Source: Acetobacteraceae bacterium ESL0709 (GTDB lineage: Bacteria; Pseudomonadota; Alphaproteobacteria; Acetobacterales; Acetobacteraceae). From it: a stretch of DNA of 54,819 nt. The position numbers were made by a program, and so were the translations under genes. Each line of letters opens with the position of its first letter. The stretch's first letter is position 1. The notes under the pieces are model-generated. The model saw only the letters and a program-made list of their open reading frames with translations. It was not told the origin of the DNA and ran no database searches. The stretch lies in NCBI GenBank assembly GCA_029433415.1, contig JAQTIA010000004.1, positions 1 to 54,819 on the forward strand, given 5' to 3'. Of this stretch, positions 1 through 9,386 are shown piece after piece.

Positions 1-242
1 CCAAAAGAAAGTGGCAGACGCCCGAAAGCAATCATCCGGTTTAAACCGTCAGCAATTGTACCGCCAGACATAGCTTTGACCAAGGGACGGGGAATTGAAT
101 GCCACAGTAGGACGTCTGTTACGCTCAGGCTTGGTAAGGGAAGAGAGGCCTCTTCTTGAGCAGAAAGAGTAGGAGATTTAGACGTTGTACGTCTGCGTGT
201 TGCATTTTTTACCGAACGAACGCGCCTTGGCTTTTCTGTCAT
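1..242 (-). CDS. flhF: FlhF-like flagellar GTPase, N-terminal part (continues at 54819)
   Basis: This is the first 80 codons of an FlhF-type SRP-family GTPase, which helps place the flagellum and recruit early components at the membrane. The ATG lies at 242-240. The segment starts with a basic, Ser/Thr-rich stretch and passes into a helical N domain. It runs off base 1 with two bases of a codon left over. Base 54819 on the minus strand completes that codon as Gly, and the frame continues into Lys-Pro-Met and the P-loop, so the gene crosses the junction of a circular molecule. The joined protein is 275 residues, shorter than typical FlhF proteins. It lies 61 bp downstream of flhA on the same strand, the usual flhA-flhF neighbourhood. 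Confidence 0.85.
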   Translation of the reverse strand, partial: MTEKPRRVRSVKNATRRRTTSKSPTLSAQEEASLPLPSLSVTDVLLWHSIPRPLVKAMSGGTIADGLNRMIAFGRLPLSF

Positions 243-303
243 AATCTGTCTCATTCTCGTTGTTATGGCGTTTTTAGTGTATTTTGTTCGTTATGATAAT
301 GGG

Positions 304-2505
304 TTAGGTGATCGTCGCGACTGTACGAATTCTGGTGCGGGGGTAAATTTCTGCTTGCGACATGACAGCGACAGAAGGTCTGACACGGTCAACAATCATT
401 CTGACACAGTCACGCGTTGCTGAGGTAGTAACGATAACAGGGAGTTCTCCCAAGGTTGCAGTTTTATCAAAGGCTTGTCTCATAGACGTTACGAATTGAT
501 CAAGCATATTGGGGGGCATGGCGACAGTCTTATCGTCGCCCTGACCTATGGTATTATTGAGTAATTTTGTTTCCCACTCAGGAGAAAGTGTAATCATTGA
601 AATACACCCTGATGGGCCTATATAACTATTACTGATTTGCCTGGATAACCTCACCCTGACGTGAGCTGTGATAGCTTTGATGCCTTTGGGGATAAGAGGA
701 ATTCCTTCTTGGATGCTTTCGAGAATTGTGGGTAAATCGCGGATAGAAATTCGTTCTTGCAAAAGAGCCTGCAGGACACGCTGGATGGTGCTCAGGCTCA
801 CTTGAGAGGGGATTAGATCGTTGACGAGTTTCTGTTGTTCAGGTGGCAGGTCATCAAGAAGTTCCTGTGTTGCTGCATAAGTAAGGAGGTCTCCGAGATT
901 TTGAGAAATAGTCTCGGTCAGATGCGTAACAATGACGGTTACGGGATCAACGACAGTATAACCTGCTTTGTTAGCTTTTATCTTGAGGTCTGGGGAAATC
1001 CATATTGCTGGGAGGTTAAAAGAGGGCTCCGTAGTTAATTTTCCGGGTAAGGCATTATCTTTGTTGAAGCCTTCTGGACAAATTGCTAGGAGCATATTGG
1101 GATCGACTTCTCCAGAAGCGACCTCAATTTCTTTCAGTTTTATGATATATTGGTTGACATTCAGACTGATATTATCTTGAATCCGGACTGATGGGGTTAT
1201 AAAGCCCATTTCTGAAGCTATTTTTCGGCGTAATGCTTTGATTTGCCCTGTTATGTGGCTGTCATCGTCACTGGCGAGTGATAGTAAGCCGAAACCAATT
1301 TCCAGTCTTAGAAGATCAACACGGAGCAGATCTGAAATTGGTTGTACAGCAGGTTGAGGTACGGCCTGAGAGACTTTATCACCATCATTATCGGTTATAA
1401 GTGGAGACTTATGACGTACCCAGGCGCCAATACCGGCTATTGTAGCAACTAGAAGAAAGGGGAAGGCAGGAAGACCAGGGAGAAAAGCAAAAATCGTGGC
1501 CAAAGTTGCTGCAATAGCAAGGGGTTTGGGGTGACCTCCTAGCTGGCGAAATAATGTAACGTCGGCTGTTCCTTCCGTCCCGCCTTTAGTAACAACGATA
1601 CCAGCAGCCAGAGAAACAAGAAGTGCTGGTATCTGTGAAACTAGACCATCACCGATTGTTAAGGTTGTAAAGGTTTGTACGGCTTCGCCAACAGGCATTT
1701 TATGGCGCATAACACCAATTGTTAGGCCACCTATGATATTAATAGCGGTAATGATGATACCTGCAATGGCATCATTGCGTACGAATTTGGCGGCGCCATC
1801 CATGGCACCGTAGAAAGAACTTTCTTCCTCTAATTCCTTACGTTTTGCTCGTGCTGCTCGTTCATTTAAGGCGCCAGAGGCAAGATCAGCGTCAATTGCC
1901 ATTTGTTTTCCGGGCATTGCATCAAGAAAGAACCTAGCCGAAACTTCAGCTATGCGACCTGATCCCTTGGTAATGACCATAAAATTCACAATAAGCAGGA
2001 TACAAAATACAATGCCGCCGATAACAACATCATTTCCCATGAGGAAGCCGCCGAATGAAGCCACTACATGACCTGCAGCGTAGGCTCCTTGATCACCATG
2101 ACTTAAAATCAATCGTGTCGTGGCAACCTCGAGAGAAAGTCTGAACATTGTCGTTAGGAGTAGCAGCGTTGGAAAGGAAGTGAAGTCAAGCGGCTTTTCA
2201 AGGAATAACGCTACCATGAGGATAAGCACAGATGAGGTAATAGAGAGTGAGAGACCGATATCAAGAATAAAAGTTGGTAGGGGAATAATTAGGATTGAGA
2301 TAAGAAGAATGACCCCTATTGCAAGTAGAAGGTCAGTCCCAGGAAGTTTGAAGCTGAGATTCAGCCCTCCTATTCCCTTATTTTGAAGAAGGTTGCCTAC
2401 CTGTTTTAGCATATGCAAATTAGAAGAAATTTTTGCCCTAATGCCAAAGGGGGATGATGGTGCCGAAGAGGAGTTTTGTGTTGTTGGTTTGGTGGGTGTC
2501 ACCAA
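304..2505 (-). CDS. flhA: Flagellar export gate protein FlhA
   Basis: FlhA is the large inner-membrane subunit of the type III flagellar export gate; its cytoplasmic ring docks chaperone-substrate complexes. The 733-residue length is slightly above the usual 690-710. The first ~60 residues form a soluble extension. About eight membrane helices follow (roughly 55-370), including the conserved FHIPEP segment with GSGRIAEVSARF and DAMPGKQMAIDADL near 180-205. The C-terminal ~350 residues are the cytoplasmic domain. The start is uncertain: TTG at 2505 is directly followed by GTG at 2502, with an AGGGA-type ribosome site just upstream. It lies upstream of the flhF-like gene on the same strand and is probably co-transcribed with it. 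Confidence 0.97.
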   Translation of the reverse strand: MVTPTKPTTQNSSSAPSSPFGIRAKISSNLHMLKQVGNLLQNKGIGGLNLSFKLPGTDLLLAIGVILLISILIIPLPTFILDIGLSLSITSSVLILMVALFLEKPLDFTSFPTLLLLTTMFRLSLEVATTRLILSHGDQGAYAAGHVVASFGGFLMGNDVVIGGIVFCILLIVNFMVITKGSGRIAEVSARFFLDAMPGKQMAIDADLASGALNERAARAKRKELEEESSFYGAMDGAAKFVRNDAIAGIIITAINIIGGLTIGVMRHKMPVGEAVQTFTTLTIGDGLVSQIPALLVSLAAGIVVTKGGTEGTADVTLFRQLGGHPKPLAIAATLATIFAFLPGLPAFPFLLVATIAGIGAWVRHKSPLITDNDGDKVSQAVPQPAVQPISDLLRVDLLRLEIGFGLLSLASDDDSHITGQIKALRRKIASEMGFITPSVRIQDNISLNVNQYIIKLKEIEVASGEVDPNMLLAICPEGFNKDNALPGKLTTEPSFNLPAIWISPDLKIKANKAGYTVVDPVTVIVTHLTETISQNLGDLLTYAATQELLDDLPPEQQKLVNDLIPSQVSLSTIQRVLQALLQERISIRDLPTILESIQEGIPLIPKGIKAITAHVRVRLSRQISNSYIGPSGCISMITLSPEWETKLLNNTIGQGDDKTVAMPPNMLDQFVTSMRQAFDKTATLGELPVIVTTSATRDCVRMIVDRVRPSVAVMSQAEIYPRTRIRTVATIT

Positions 2506-2720
2506 GTTATTCCCTGAGATTTTGAGTAAGCGGACGATAAAAAATTCTATCTTAAGAGGTAGAAAAAGTATATATTTTATATCACTACCTGAAGTAGGTG
2601 GATTTTGAGGGTTAGGTCAATTCCATCTTTTTTGAGGAATGTGACATGTTAATTACCGTGATAATTTAATATAATTTACTAACGTACGAAGAAAATGAAA
2701 GTGATCGGAGCTTTTGTGTA

Positions 2721-4343
2721 ATGTCTAGCAAAAATTACAATTCAGTGTATGATATTGACGTAAAAGACATTAATACAAAAAATGATCTTATATCTTTATT
2801 AGCTCCTTATATAAGTGCATCTAACACTATTATGATATCAAAGATAGCTGTCGATATAGGTCAAAAGAAAGAAGACCCAGTCCTTCTTCTGACGGCGGCT
2901 GAAAGTGTAGCAGATTATGTTTTTTTGCCTGAGTTGGCGGTCACGCTTTTGGAAAAAGCACTGTTATTCTTTCCAAAACTAGGCATTAGTCATCAGCTTG
3001 ATTTACTTAGAGCTGAGGTGGAAATCCGGCTTGCTTCTCAGTTTATGATGTTAGGTCAAGAAAAGGAATCTCTCACCCTTTATATGAAAGTGGCTCAAAA
3101 CCACAAAGAGTTAAAACTTAATGTTGGTGAGAGCCTCACCGGAATGCTGTTGCAAGTGGGCTATCCAGAGTTGGCTCTAAAAATTGCGAGAGCTTGGATA
3201 TCAGATGGGACGGTATCAGGAATTATATATAATAATATGGGAGGCGCCCTGAGGATGCTTAATCATTCTCAGGAATCAATCCAGGCTTATGATAGAGCTC
3301 TGGAGATGTTGCCTCGTAACCGTTCTATTGCGTTTGCATATGGCCTGAGTTTGCTAAAATCTGGTTTTTATAAACAAGGTCTGAAATATTTCGTTGATCA
3401 TGAACCCTATGTTGTTGATCCTTCGTGGTGGTTTGTGCGCGATATTACGAGATTAAAGCCTGATGATGATATAAGAAATAAAGATATATTATTATTCCAA
3501 GAGCAAGGGTTGGGAGATACGTTACAATTTATTCGCTTTGTCCCGCAGCTTCTGAAGCGTGGTGCTAAGATAACGCTTGCTGTTCCTATCGCTCTAAAGA
3601 GTCTTTTAGCGTTTAGTTTTCCAGAAGTCGATATTTTGTTGTGTGGTGATTTGGGTAAATCTTCGCCAGAGCAGTACAAATATGATTTCGCCTGCCCTAT
3701 CACGGAGTTGCCTTATATCTGCAATGTTGAGAGCGATAAAGACATTCCTATTAATATACCGTATCTTTATGCAACTGAAGAAGGAGTGAAACGTTTTTCT
3801 GACTTGATAGATGCTATTTTGCCAGAGCGATCTTTAGATGCGTCTGGTAATAGACCTTTACGTGTTGGTATTATCTGGGGTGGAGACAGGCGCTTGAAAG
3901 CCACTGACGTGGCGTCAGACAAACGGAGGTCGACTACGTTCAATGATATGATCAAAGCTCTGTCTCCTGTTGAGGCGGACATCTTTAATCTTCAATATGA
4001 TAAAAAACGCATGGAATTGGTGACGACAAAGGATTTGCTGCAGCCTGTTTATGATCTGATGGATAATGTCCATAATATGGCTGATACGGCTGCGTTGATG
4101 CAAAATTTGGATCTGATCATTTCTGTTGATACGTCGCCACTTCATCTATCGGCTGCTTTGGGACGACCAACGTGGTTGGTTAATCGTCGCGATTCTTGCT
4201 GGCGTTGGGGGGAAGATGGAGAAAAATCTGTTTGGTACCCCACATTAAGGATCTTCCGTTCTCAGGAGAAATCTTTTGTTCCTGTTTTGGAAAGGGTTGG
4301 AAAGGAATTAAGAGCCTTGGTCTCTTCTAGAAAAAGAGAATGA
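2721..4343 (+). CDS. TPR protein with GT9/GT41-like glycosyltransferase domain (FlmG-like)
   Basis: A 540-residue protein. Residues ~1-230 are helical and TPR-like, with a clear repeat containing NNMGGALRMLNHSQESIQAYDRALE. Residues ~255-535 form a glycosyltransferase-B-type region resembling heptosyltransferase/SPINDLY folds, with LLFQEQGLGDTLQFIRF, VGIIWGG and DLIISVDTSPLHLSAALG. This architecture matches Caulobacter FlmG, a soluble flagellin glycosyltransferase. From family and context I infer that it modifies flagellin in the cytoplasm. It is followed by two GT2 genes on the same strand. A paralogue with the same layout sits directly after the flagellin gene (39251-40675). Donor sugar and target cannot be read from sequence. 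Confidence 0.75.
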   Translation: MSSKNYNSVYDIDVKDINTKNDLISLLAPYISASNTIMISKIAVDIGQKKEDPVLLLTAAESVADYVFLPELAVTLLEKALLFFPKLGISHQLDLLRAEVEIRLASQFMMLGQEKESLTLYMKVAQNHKELKLNVGESLTGMLLQVGYPELALKIARAWISDGTVSGIIYNNMGGALRMLNHSQESIQAYDRALEMLPRNRSIAFAYGLSLLKSGFYKQGLKYFVDHEPYVVDPSWWFVRDITRLKPDDDIRNKDILLFQEQGLGDTLQFIRFVPQLLKRGAKITLAVPIALKSLLAFSFPEVDILLCGDLGKSSPEQYKYDFACPITELPYICNVESDKDIPINIPYLYATEEGVKRFSDLIDAILPERSLDASGNRPLRVGIIWGGDRRLKATDVASDKRRSTTFNDMIKALSPVEADIFNLQYDKKRMELVTTKDLLQPVYDLMDNVHNMADTAALMQNLDLIISVDTSPLHLSAALGRPTWLVNRRDSCWRWGEDGEKSVWYPTLRIFRSQEKSFVPVLERVGKELRALVSSRKRE

Positions 4344-4406
4344 CGACATTTTATATAGTTTTCTAGTTATAAATTATTATTTCATAATGTAAACAGGTGC
4401 TATTAT

Positions 4407-5300
4407 ATGTCCAATGGGAAAGTCGCTATCGTTTTACGGACGAAAAACAGGAAAGTTTTTTTAAAAAGAGCAATTCTTGAATCTATTATCCCACAGAAAT
4501 TCCGTGATTATAATGTTTATATTGTTAATGACGGTGGTGAAGTAGCATATATTAATGATTTGATTTCCACTCTTCCTGAAGAGATGGCAGATAGGTTTGT
4601 TCTTGTTCACCTACCTTTTTCTCTGGGACGAGGGGGCGCTCTTGCTGCTGGTTTTAGTCATACTTCAGAGAAATATCTTCATATTCATAATGACGACGAT
4701 ATACTGGAACCTATGTTTTTGGAAAAAACAGTTGCTTATTTGGAAGAAGATAAAGCAGAGAAATTTTCTGGAGTTAAAACCAGCTTTTATGATGTACATG
4801 AGCGTATCATCAACAATGAAGTTATTGAGCGTTATCGGATAGATAAAAATTTATTTGATAGAGATAATATCGAGAACTATATTTATGTGATGTCTAGAAT
4901 TTCATCTATTCCTCCTATTTCTGTCCTATTTAGGAGATCTTGTTTATTGCGTGTTGGAGGTGTTGATGCGGGTAAAAATTACGCAGAGGAGATCGACTTA
5001 TTTACGAGGATGATGCAATGGGGCGAGATTGGTATTATAAAGGATCTTTTATGTGTCTGTCACCATAATGAAGAAGAAAATGATAATTATTCCGTAAGAG
5101 ACAGGAATAAACTTATACGTGATGCACTTCTTACTGGAAATGTGGAGAAAATTTGCCAAGCAGAATTATTGCAAAAACGTGTTATATCTATAATACAAAA
5201 TAATTCACTGAACAGTAAGATTTTGTTTTTAAGGAAAAATATAGATTTGGTTACAGAAAATATAAAATCTGTTATTAATAACAATAATATTATGGGATAA
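4407..5300 (+). CDS. Family 2 glycosyltransferase, copy 1
   Basis: A 297-residue GT-A fold enzyme. It begins with the family 2 pattern (VAIVLRTKNR, then VYIVNDGG near residues 37-44) and has a metal/nucleotide-sugar binding acidic triplet, Asp96-Asp98, in HNDDD. No membrane segment is seen. The ATG is preceded by AGGTG. It is a close relative of the next gene, with the same spacing between the N-terminal motif, the GRGGAL segment and the acidic cluster, so the pair looks like a tandem duplication. Its place between a TPR-glycosyltransferase and flagellar genes suggests a role in flagellin glycosylation, but surface polysaccharide synthesis is also possible. Confidence 0.8.
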   Translation: MSNGKVAIVLRTKNRKVFLKRAILESIIPQKFRDYNVYIVNDGGEVAYINDLISTLPEEMADRFVLVHLPFSLGRGGALAAGFSHTSEKYLHIHNDDDILEPMFLEKTVAYLEEDKAEKFSGVKTSFYDVHERIINNEVIERYRIDKNLFDRDNIENYIYVMSRISSIPPISVLFRRSCLLRVGGVDAGKNYAEEIDLFTRMMQWGEIGIIKDLLCVCHHNEEENDNYSVRDRNKLIRDALLTGNVEKICQAELLQKRVISIIQNNSLNSKILFLRKNIDLVTENIKSVINNNNIMG

Positions 5301-5309
5301 GCTTGGGAT

Positions 5310-6245
5310 ATGTATAACTGCAACAAAGTATCTATTATTCTCAGGACAAAAAACAGGGAATTTTTTTTCAGGAGAGCTGTTAAATCAATTTTGAATCAGA
5401 CTTATAAGGGTTATCATGTCTATATAGTCAATGATGGTGGTTGCGTTGATTATATAAAAAATTCTATGTCATTATTAATGGGACATGAAAGAAGTAAATT
5501 CTCTATCATAGATTTACCAAAATCAACCAGAAGAGGAGGTGCTCTTTCTATAGGTATCAATAGTAGTTTTGAAGAATATATTCATGTTCATGATGATGAT
5601 GATACGTTGGAACCAGAATTTCTTGAAAAAATGGTCTCATATCTTGATAATGATAAGAATGAGATATACTCTGCTGTAATATGCAGTAATTATGATGTAT
5701 ACGAAACGTGTGTTGACGGCATTTATAGAGAGGTTGAACGTAGTGATAGGAATGGACAACGGACTGGTTCCGTTATGGATTATGGATTATATCTTTCCGG
5801 TTTAACGGCGATTGTACCCATAGCACTTCTATTCCGTAGGAAGTTTATAAGGTTGTCGGGAGGTGCTAACCCATGTCTTGATTATGGGGAAGATACTGAT
5901 CTCTTTAAAAGACTGCTGCTATATGGTGATGTTGGTATAGTTAACGATTTCTTATGTTCCTATTGTTGGCCTGTTTCCTTGGATGATGATGGTAGGACCA
6001 CATTAGATAGCAGGAGTAAACGGGAATGTGATTACCAGAATATTATGTATGATAACGTTTGCATAAGAGAAGCAATGTTTGGTAATAGTATTTTGAAGGA
6101 TTTACAGGTAGAGCTAATAAAGCATAGATTAATGGGAAATCATCAGAGTAGTATATTATTGCAAAATTTAACTTTACTAGAAGAATCATTTTTTAAAATG
6201 ATTGAAGCGATTAATAATCTTCTGGAGCAGAAAAATCATCGATGA
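5310..6245 (+). CDS. Family 2 glycosyltransferase, copy 2
   Basis: A 311-residue paralogue of the preceding gene, starting 9 bp after its stop codon. It shares the N-terminal SIILRTKNR/VYIVNDGG signature, a RRGGALS segment near 74-80 and an extended acidic cluster Asp95-Asp98 (HVHDDDD). A conserved-looking DYGEDTDLFKR stretch further on fits the region of the catalytic base in family 2 enzymes. The gene is strongly AT-rich. It ends convergently with the lytic transglycosylase gene, whose stop is only a few bases away. The role in flagellin or surface glycosylation is inferred from position only. Confidence 0.8.
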   Translation: MYNCNKVSIILRTKNREFFFRRAVKSILNQTYKGYHVYIVNDGGCVDYIKNSMSLLMGHERSKFSIIDLPKSTRRGGALSIGINSSFEEYIHVHDDDDTLEPEFLEKMVSYLDNDKNEIYSAVICSNYDVYETCVDGIYREVERSDRNGQRTGSVMDYGLYLSGLTAIVPIALLFRRKFIRLSGGANPCLDYGEDTDLFKRLLLYGDVGIVNDFLCSYCWPVSLDDDGRTTLDSRSKRECDYQNIMYDNVCIREAMFGNSILKDLQVELIKHRLMGNHQSSILLQNLTLLEESFFKMIEAINNLLEQKNHR

Positions 6246-6247
6246 TC

Positions 6248-7084
6248 CTAATAAGAGGCCGTTTGTGGCATCATGGTTGCCATTCTTACAGGAGCAGCTC
6301 GGTAAGAAGCTAATGTCCTCCCGGTCGGTCCTCCATTGGCGAAATGAGAATGAGGTGGCACTGAGGTGAAATTTGGCGTGCCAGTTCTAAAGGGCCGGAA
6401 ATACTTAGAGTGTCGGGGGAGTGTTTCTCCTGTTGGTGGTGTGCTTGTATTATGAATGGCCGTATTATGGGTAGAAAATAGCGGATGACGTGCCGTTAAA
6501 GGTGTAATTAATTGCCGTCCATCTTGAGGTACTGACCATTCTTCGATGACACGCCATAGATAAGGTTCGCCGATACCTGGCGTTTGTGAATGATAAGCGG
6601 CTGCTGCCCGTGGCCAGCTGCCTTTCTGGTCATACATCTGTTTAAGGAATTGCCCCGCATAAAGAGCATTACTATAAGGATCAAAAGCGGTTTCTAATGA
6701 AGGAAAAGCATCTGGATGATGCATGATATTGACTTGCAAACATCCGACATCAATAGATTTTATGCCTTGATTTTGAAAATTTCTGACAGCCTCAAGAGCT
6801 TCGTGGAGAGAGTTATAATGGTAGCCTACACCCGCGGCGTTAATTGTCCATGGCCATGCTGATAGCGTACCATCTCCATTCGAGCGGCCTGTTTCTACAC
6901 GACTCATTGCAGATAGAAACCCATCAGGAAGATGAAGTGAACGTTCTACTTGCGCTGTGGCTGTGATACAGCGCATTGAATCAGAGCTTTCTGCCGAAGC
7001 GTTGCGCGGAAAAAACCCAATTAGGAGTATAACAACTCCAATTTTTCTAAAAGGAGTCTCTTCGGGAACATGGCAATGAGGCAT
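6248..7084 (-). CDS. Periplasmic lytic transglycosylase (SLT domain, SltF-like)
   Basis: A 278-residue protein with an N-terminal hydrophobic segment ending near an ASA signal cleavage pattern (~residues 14-31). It also has a single SLT-type muramidase domain with the likely catalytic glutamate Glu64 in SRVETG, then GCLQVNI and AAAAYHS motifs. The last ~80 residues look disordered. The enzyme would cleave peptidoglycan glycan strands. The plasmid's FlgJ lacks the usual C-terminal glucosaminidase, so a separate enzyme such as this one (compare SltF in Rhodobacter) probably opens the wall for the rod. It is divergent from flgI across a ~155 bp intergenic region that should hold both promoters. 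Confidence 0.82.
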   Translation of the reverse strand: MPHCHVPEETPFRKIGVVILLIGFFPRNASAESSDSMRCITATAQVERSLHLPDGFLSAMSRVETGRSNGDGTLSAWPWTINAAGVGYHYNSLHEALEAVRNFQNQGIKSIDVGCLQVNIMHHPDAFPSLETAFDPYSNALYAGQFLKQMYDQKGSWPRAAAAYHSQTPGIGEPYLWRVIEEWSVPQDGRQLITPLTARHPLFSTHNTAIHNTSTPPTGETLPRHSKYFRPFRTGTPNFTSVPPHSHFANGGPTGRTLASYRAAPVRMATMMPQTASY

Positions 7085-7240
7085 ATCTATGTATATATCG
7101 TATTTACGTCATCTTTAAAAGCACTTAATTCTTGCAGTTAAAGTTATTATCAGATCATCTTTTGTTCTATGACTGATCATTAAGGTATTTTTTGAAACAA
7201 TTTTTTGTTATACGGTGAAACTTAGGAGAGTAAAGCTTTA

Positions 7241-8428
7241 ATGAAATCTGTTTATCATCTTAAGAAAATACTAGGTAAGTGTGATGCTGATTTTTTACAA
7301 GCAGCTTTATCCAAGCTTTTACGGCAGAGTCACTGCTTGGTTCTAATATGTGCTGGTGTCATCATGACGACTTCTATAGCATGGGGCGGTTCGGTTCGTG
7401 TTAAAGATATTGTTGATTATGAAGGTGTCCGTGATAATCAGCTTGTTGGGTATGGTCTCGTTGTCGGTCTGAATGGTACGGGTGATCGTCTGACGAATAC
7501 CCTGTTTACCCGTGAAACACTGATCGGTATGTTAAATAGGCTTGGTGTTAACATTCGTGATAAAGCTATCCAGCTTCAGACACATAATACAGCGGCTGTT
7601 ATGGTTACAGCAACTTTACCGCCTTTCTCTCATGGAGGCAGTCGGATTGACGTAACGGTTTCGGCGGTAGGTGATGCGCAAAGTCTAACGGGGGGGACAT
7701 TGGTTGTTACGCCGTTGCAAGCAGCCGATGGTGACGTTTATGCAGTTGCCCAAGGGTCATTGATTACCAATGCTTTTACCGCACAGGGCGCTGCCGGGCA
7801 GGCAACCCAGAATGTTCCGACAAGTGGACATATTGCTAATGGGGCTGTTGTTGAGCGTGAGGTCCCTGTGCATCTGGGGCAAGGTGGTGTTATTCATCTG
7901 GCGTTAAAAAATCCTAATTTTACAACAGCAAATCGTATTGCCGAGGTTATTAATCAGCATATTGGCAGAGGGACTGCCCGTGTCGATGATCCGCGCACGG
8001 TCGCTGTCAGGTTAGGAGGGCGCGACCCTTCGGAAACACTCTACAGGATCGGTGATCTTACCATCACTCCAGATACAATGGCTAAAGTTATCGTTGATGA
8101 ATCTGACGGAACGATTGTTATGGGAGATAACGTCCGGATTACGACAGTAGCCATTGCACAAGGCAATCTGACCATACAGGTTAATAATAATCCTCAGGTT
8201 ATTCAGCCAAATGCATTTGGGGGAGGGCAGACAGCAATCGTTCCCCAGACGGATATTAACGTGAACACTGACAGTGATAAGAGGATGGCAATTGTCCAGG
8301 GGGGACCAACATTAGCCAGCCTTGTTACAGGAATGAATGCGTTAGGCGTTGGACCTCGTGATATGATCGGTATTTTACAGGCTATTAAAGCTGATGGTGC
8401 ACTCCAGGCCGATCTTGAAGTGCATTAA
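7241..8428 (+). CDS. flgI: Flagellar P-ring protein FlgI
   Basis: FlgI builds the periplasmic P ring that acts as a bushing for the rod in the peptidoglycan layer. The 395-residue protein has a long N-terminal leader with a hydrophobic core (LVLICAGVIMTTSIAWGG, ending near residue 50). The diagnostic start of mature FlgI follows: VRVKDIVDYEGVRDNQLVGYGLVVGLNGTGD. The C terminus (MNALGVGPRDMIGILQAIKADGALQADLEV) is also typical. An AGGAGA ribosome site precedes the ATG. The leader is longer than usual, so an internal start nearer the hydrophobic core cannot be excluded. It begins the flgI-flgJ-flgN group. Confidence 0.97.
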   Translation: MKSVYHLKKILGKCDADFLQAALSKLLRQSHCLVLICAGVIMTTSIAWGGSVRVKDIVDYEGVRDNQLVGYGLVVGLNGTGDRLTNTLFTRETLIGMLNRLGVNIRDKAIQLQTHNTAAVMVTATLPPFSHGGSRIDVTVSAVGDAQSLTGGTLVVTPLQAADGDVYAVAQGSLITNAFTAQGAAGQATQNVPTSGHIANGAVVEREVPVHLGQGGVIHLALKNPNFTTANRIAEVINQHIGRGTARVDDPRTVAVRLGGRDPSETLYRIGDLTITPDTMAKVIVDESDGTIVMGDNVRITTVAIAQGNLTIQVNNNPQVIQPNAFGGGQTAIVPQTDINVNTDSDKRMAIVQGGPTLASLVTGMNALGVGPRDMIGILQAIKADGALQADLEVH

Positions 8429-8488
8429 CGGTAGGATTGTATGAAGAATTAACCCTTCTGAAAAAGGCAGATAGAGAAAGGTTTTGAT

Positions 8489-8836
8489 ATGACTTCTATC
8501 CCCCCTATTACGTCCCCTCTTCATCCTCAGGTGTCTGTAGCGTCATATCCTCTAAAAAAAACAGGACAGACTGAAGAGCAGATGAAAAAAACCTCCGAAG
8601 ATTTTGAGGCTATGGCTTTGGGTGAGATGCTGGAACCTATCTTTGAAACTGTAGATACGTCAAAAGGAATTTTTGGAGGAGGAGAAGCTGAAGAACAGTT
8701 ACGTTCTTTACAGGTAATGGAACTTGGTAAGCAGATTGCTCATAATGGGGGCGTCGGGATTGCCAAGCAGGTTTATGAAGCTATGCAGAGAATGCAAGCA
8801 CAAGCGACTTCTCAACGGATGGAGAAGATATCATGA
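8489..8836 (+). CDS. flgJ: Rod assembly protein FlgJ, rod-binding domain only
   Basis: This 115-residue protein matches the N-terminal rod-binding/capping domain of FlgJ: KTSEDFEAMALGEMLEPIF near 35-50, then a Gly-rich GIFGGGEAEEQ and LRSLQVMELGKQIA. It has no muramidase domain, as is normal for the short FlgJ of Alphaproteobacteria. It would cap the growing rod in the periplasm. Wall hydrolysis must come from another enzyme, probably the lytic transglycosylase at 6248-7084. Its stop codon overlaps the ATG of the next gene (ATGA), indicating translational coupling. Confidence 0.93.
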   Translation: MTSIPPITSPLHPQVSVASYPLKKTGQTEEQMKKTSEDFEAMALGEMLEPIFETVDTSKGIFGGGEAEEQLRSLQVMELGKQIAHNGGVGIAKQVYEAMQRMQAQATSQRMEKIS

Positions 8837-9363
8837 AAAGTTTGTCGCAATTTACCAAGATGGTTTGTGATAAGGCTCAAAAATGGGCAAATGGCTCACC
8901 AGAGAGGGAAACGCAACCGACAGAGACGGGGAATGTAGCTTTTATTACAAAGTCTCCGAATGTGTTTCCTGAGCGAGAGTTGTTGCAATCTTTCCAGGAG
9001 GCCAGTCATATTATAGAGCAGGAGAATATGCTTTTACGTAATGATGCACCGATGGAAGCTATGGGATTGCTTGCTCGTAAGACGAGCGCAATTGAACGGT
9101 TGCATGATCTCATAGAGTCAATTCATTATCTTGGGATAAAACCCGATGAGTTATCATCTACCTTGCAGGAGGCCCAGACTAAATTCAGTTCTGTTATAGA
9201 GCAGAATGATGAGCTTCTGCAGAAGTCAATCCACACGCAGTCTGTCGTCATGCAGATTTTGGTTGATGCGGCGTCAGAATCAACACAGCAGAGCTATAAT
9301 TATAATGGCGATATGGTAACAGACCGCTCTCAGGCGTCATTGTCCGTTAATAACAAGATTTAA
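8833..9363 (+). CDS. flgN: FlgN-like export chaperone
   Basis: A 176-residue, mostly helical protein whose start overlaps the stop of flgJ. The central part (~50-135) resembles FlgN-family chaperones in pattern: a long helix beginning after FPERELLQSFQEASHIIEQENMLL, then a second helix rich in Glu/Gln (LQEAQTKFSSVIEQNDELL). FlgN holds the hook-filament junction proteins FlgK and FlgL before export. The family is poorly conserved, so the call rests on helical pattern, size and the flgJ neighbour. The C-terminal ~40 residues are polar and probably disordered. Confidence 0.6.
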   Translation: MKSLSQFTKMVCDKAQKWANGSPERETQPTETGNVAFITKSPNVFPERELLQSFQEASHIIEQENMLLRNDAPMEAMGLLARKTSAIERLHDLIESIHYLGIKPDELSSTLQEAQTKFSSVIEQNDELLQKSIHTQSVVMQILVDAASESTQQSYNYNGDMVTDRSQASLSVNNKI

Positions 9364-9386
9364 TGGCAAAGCTTTATGGCTTCTAT

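Noticed and set aside
835-1038. Short plus-strand frames inside flhA.
   Set aside because: They are antisense shadows of a long, well-recognised gene and have no family features.
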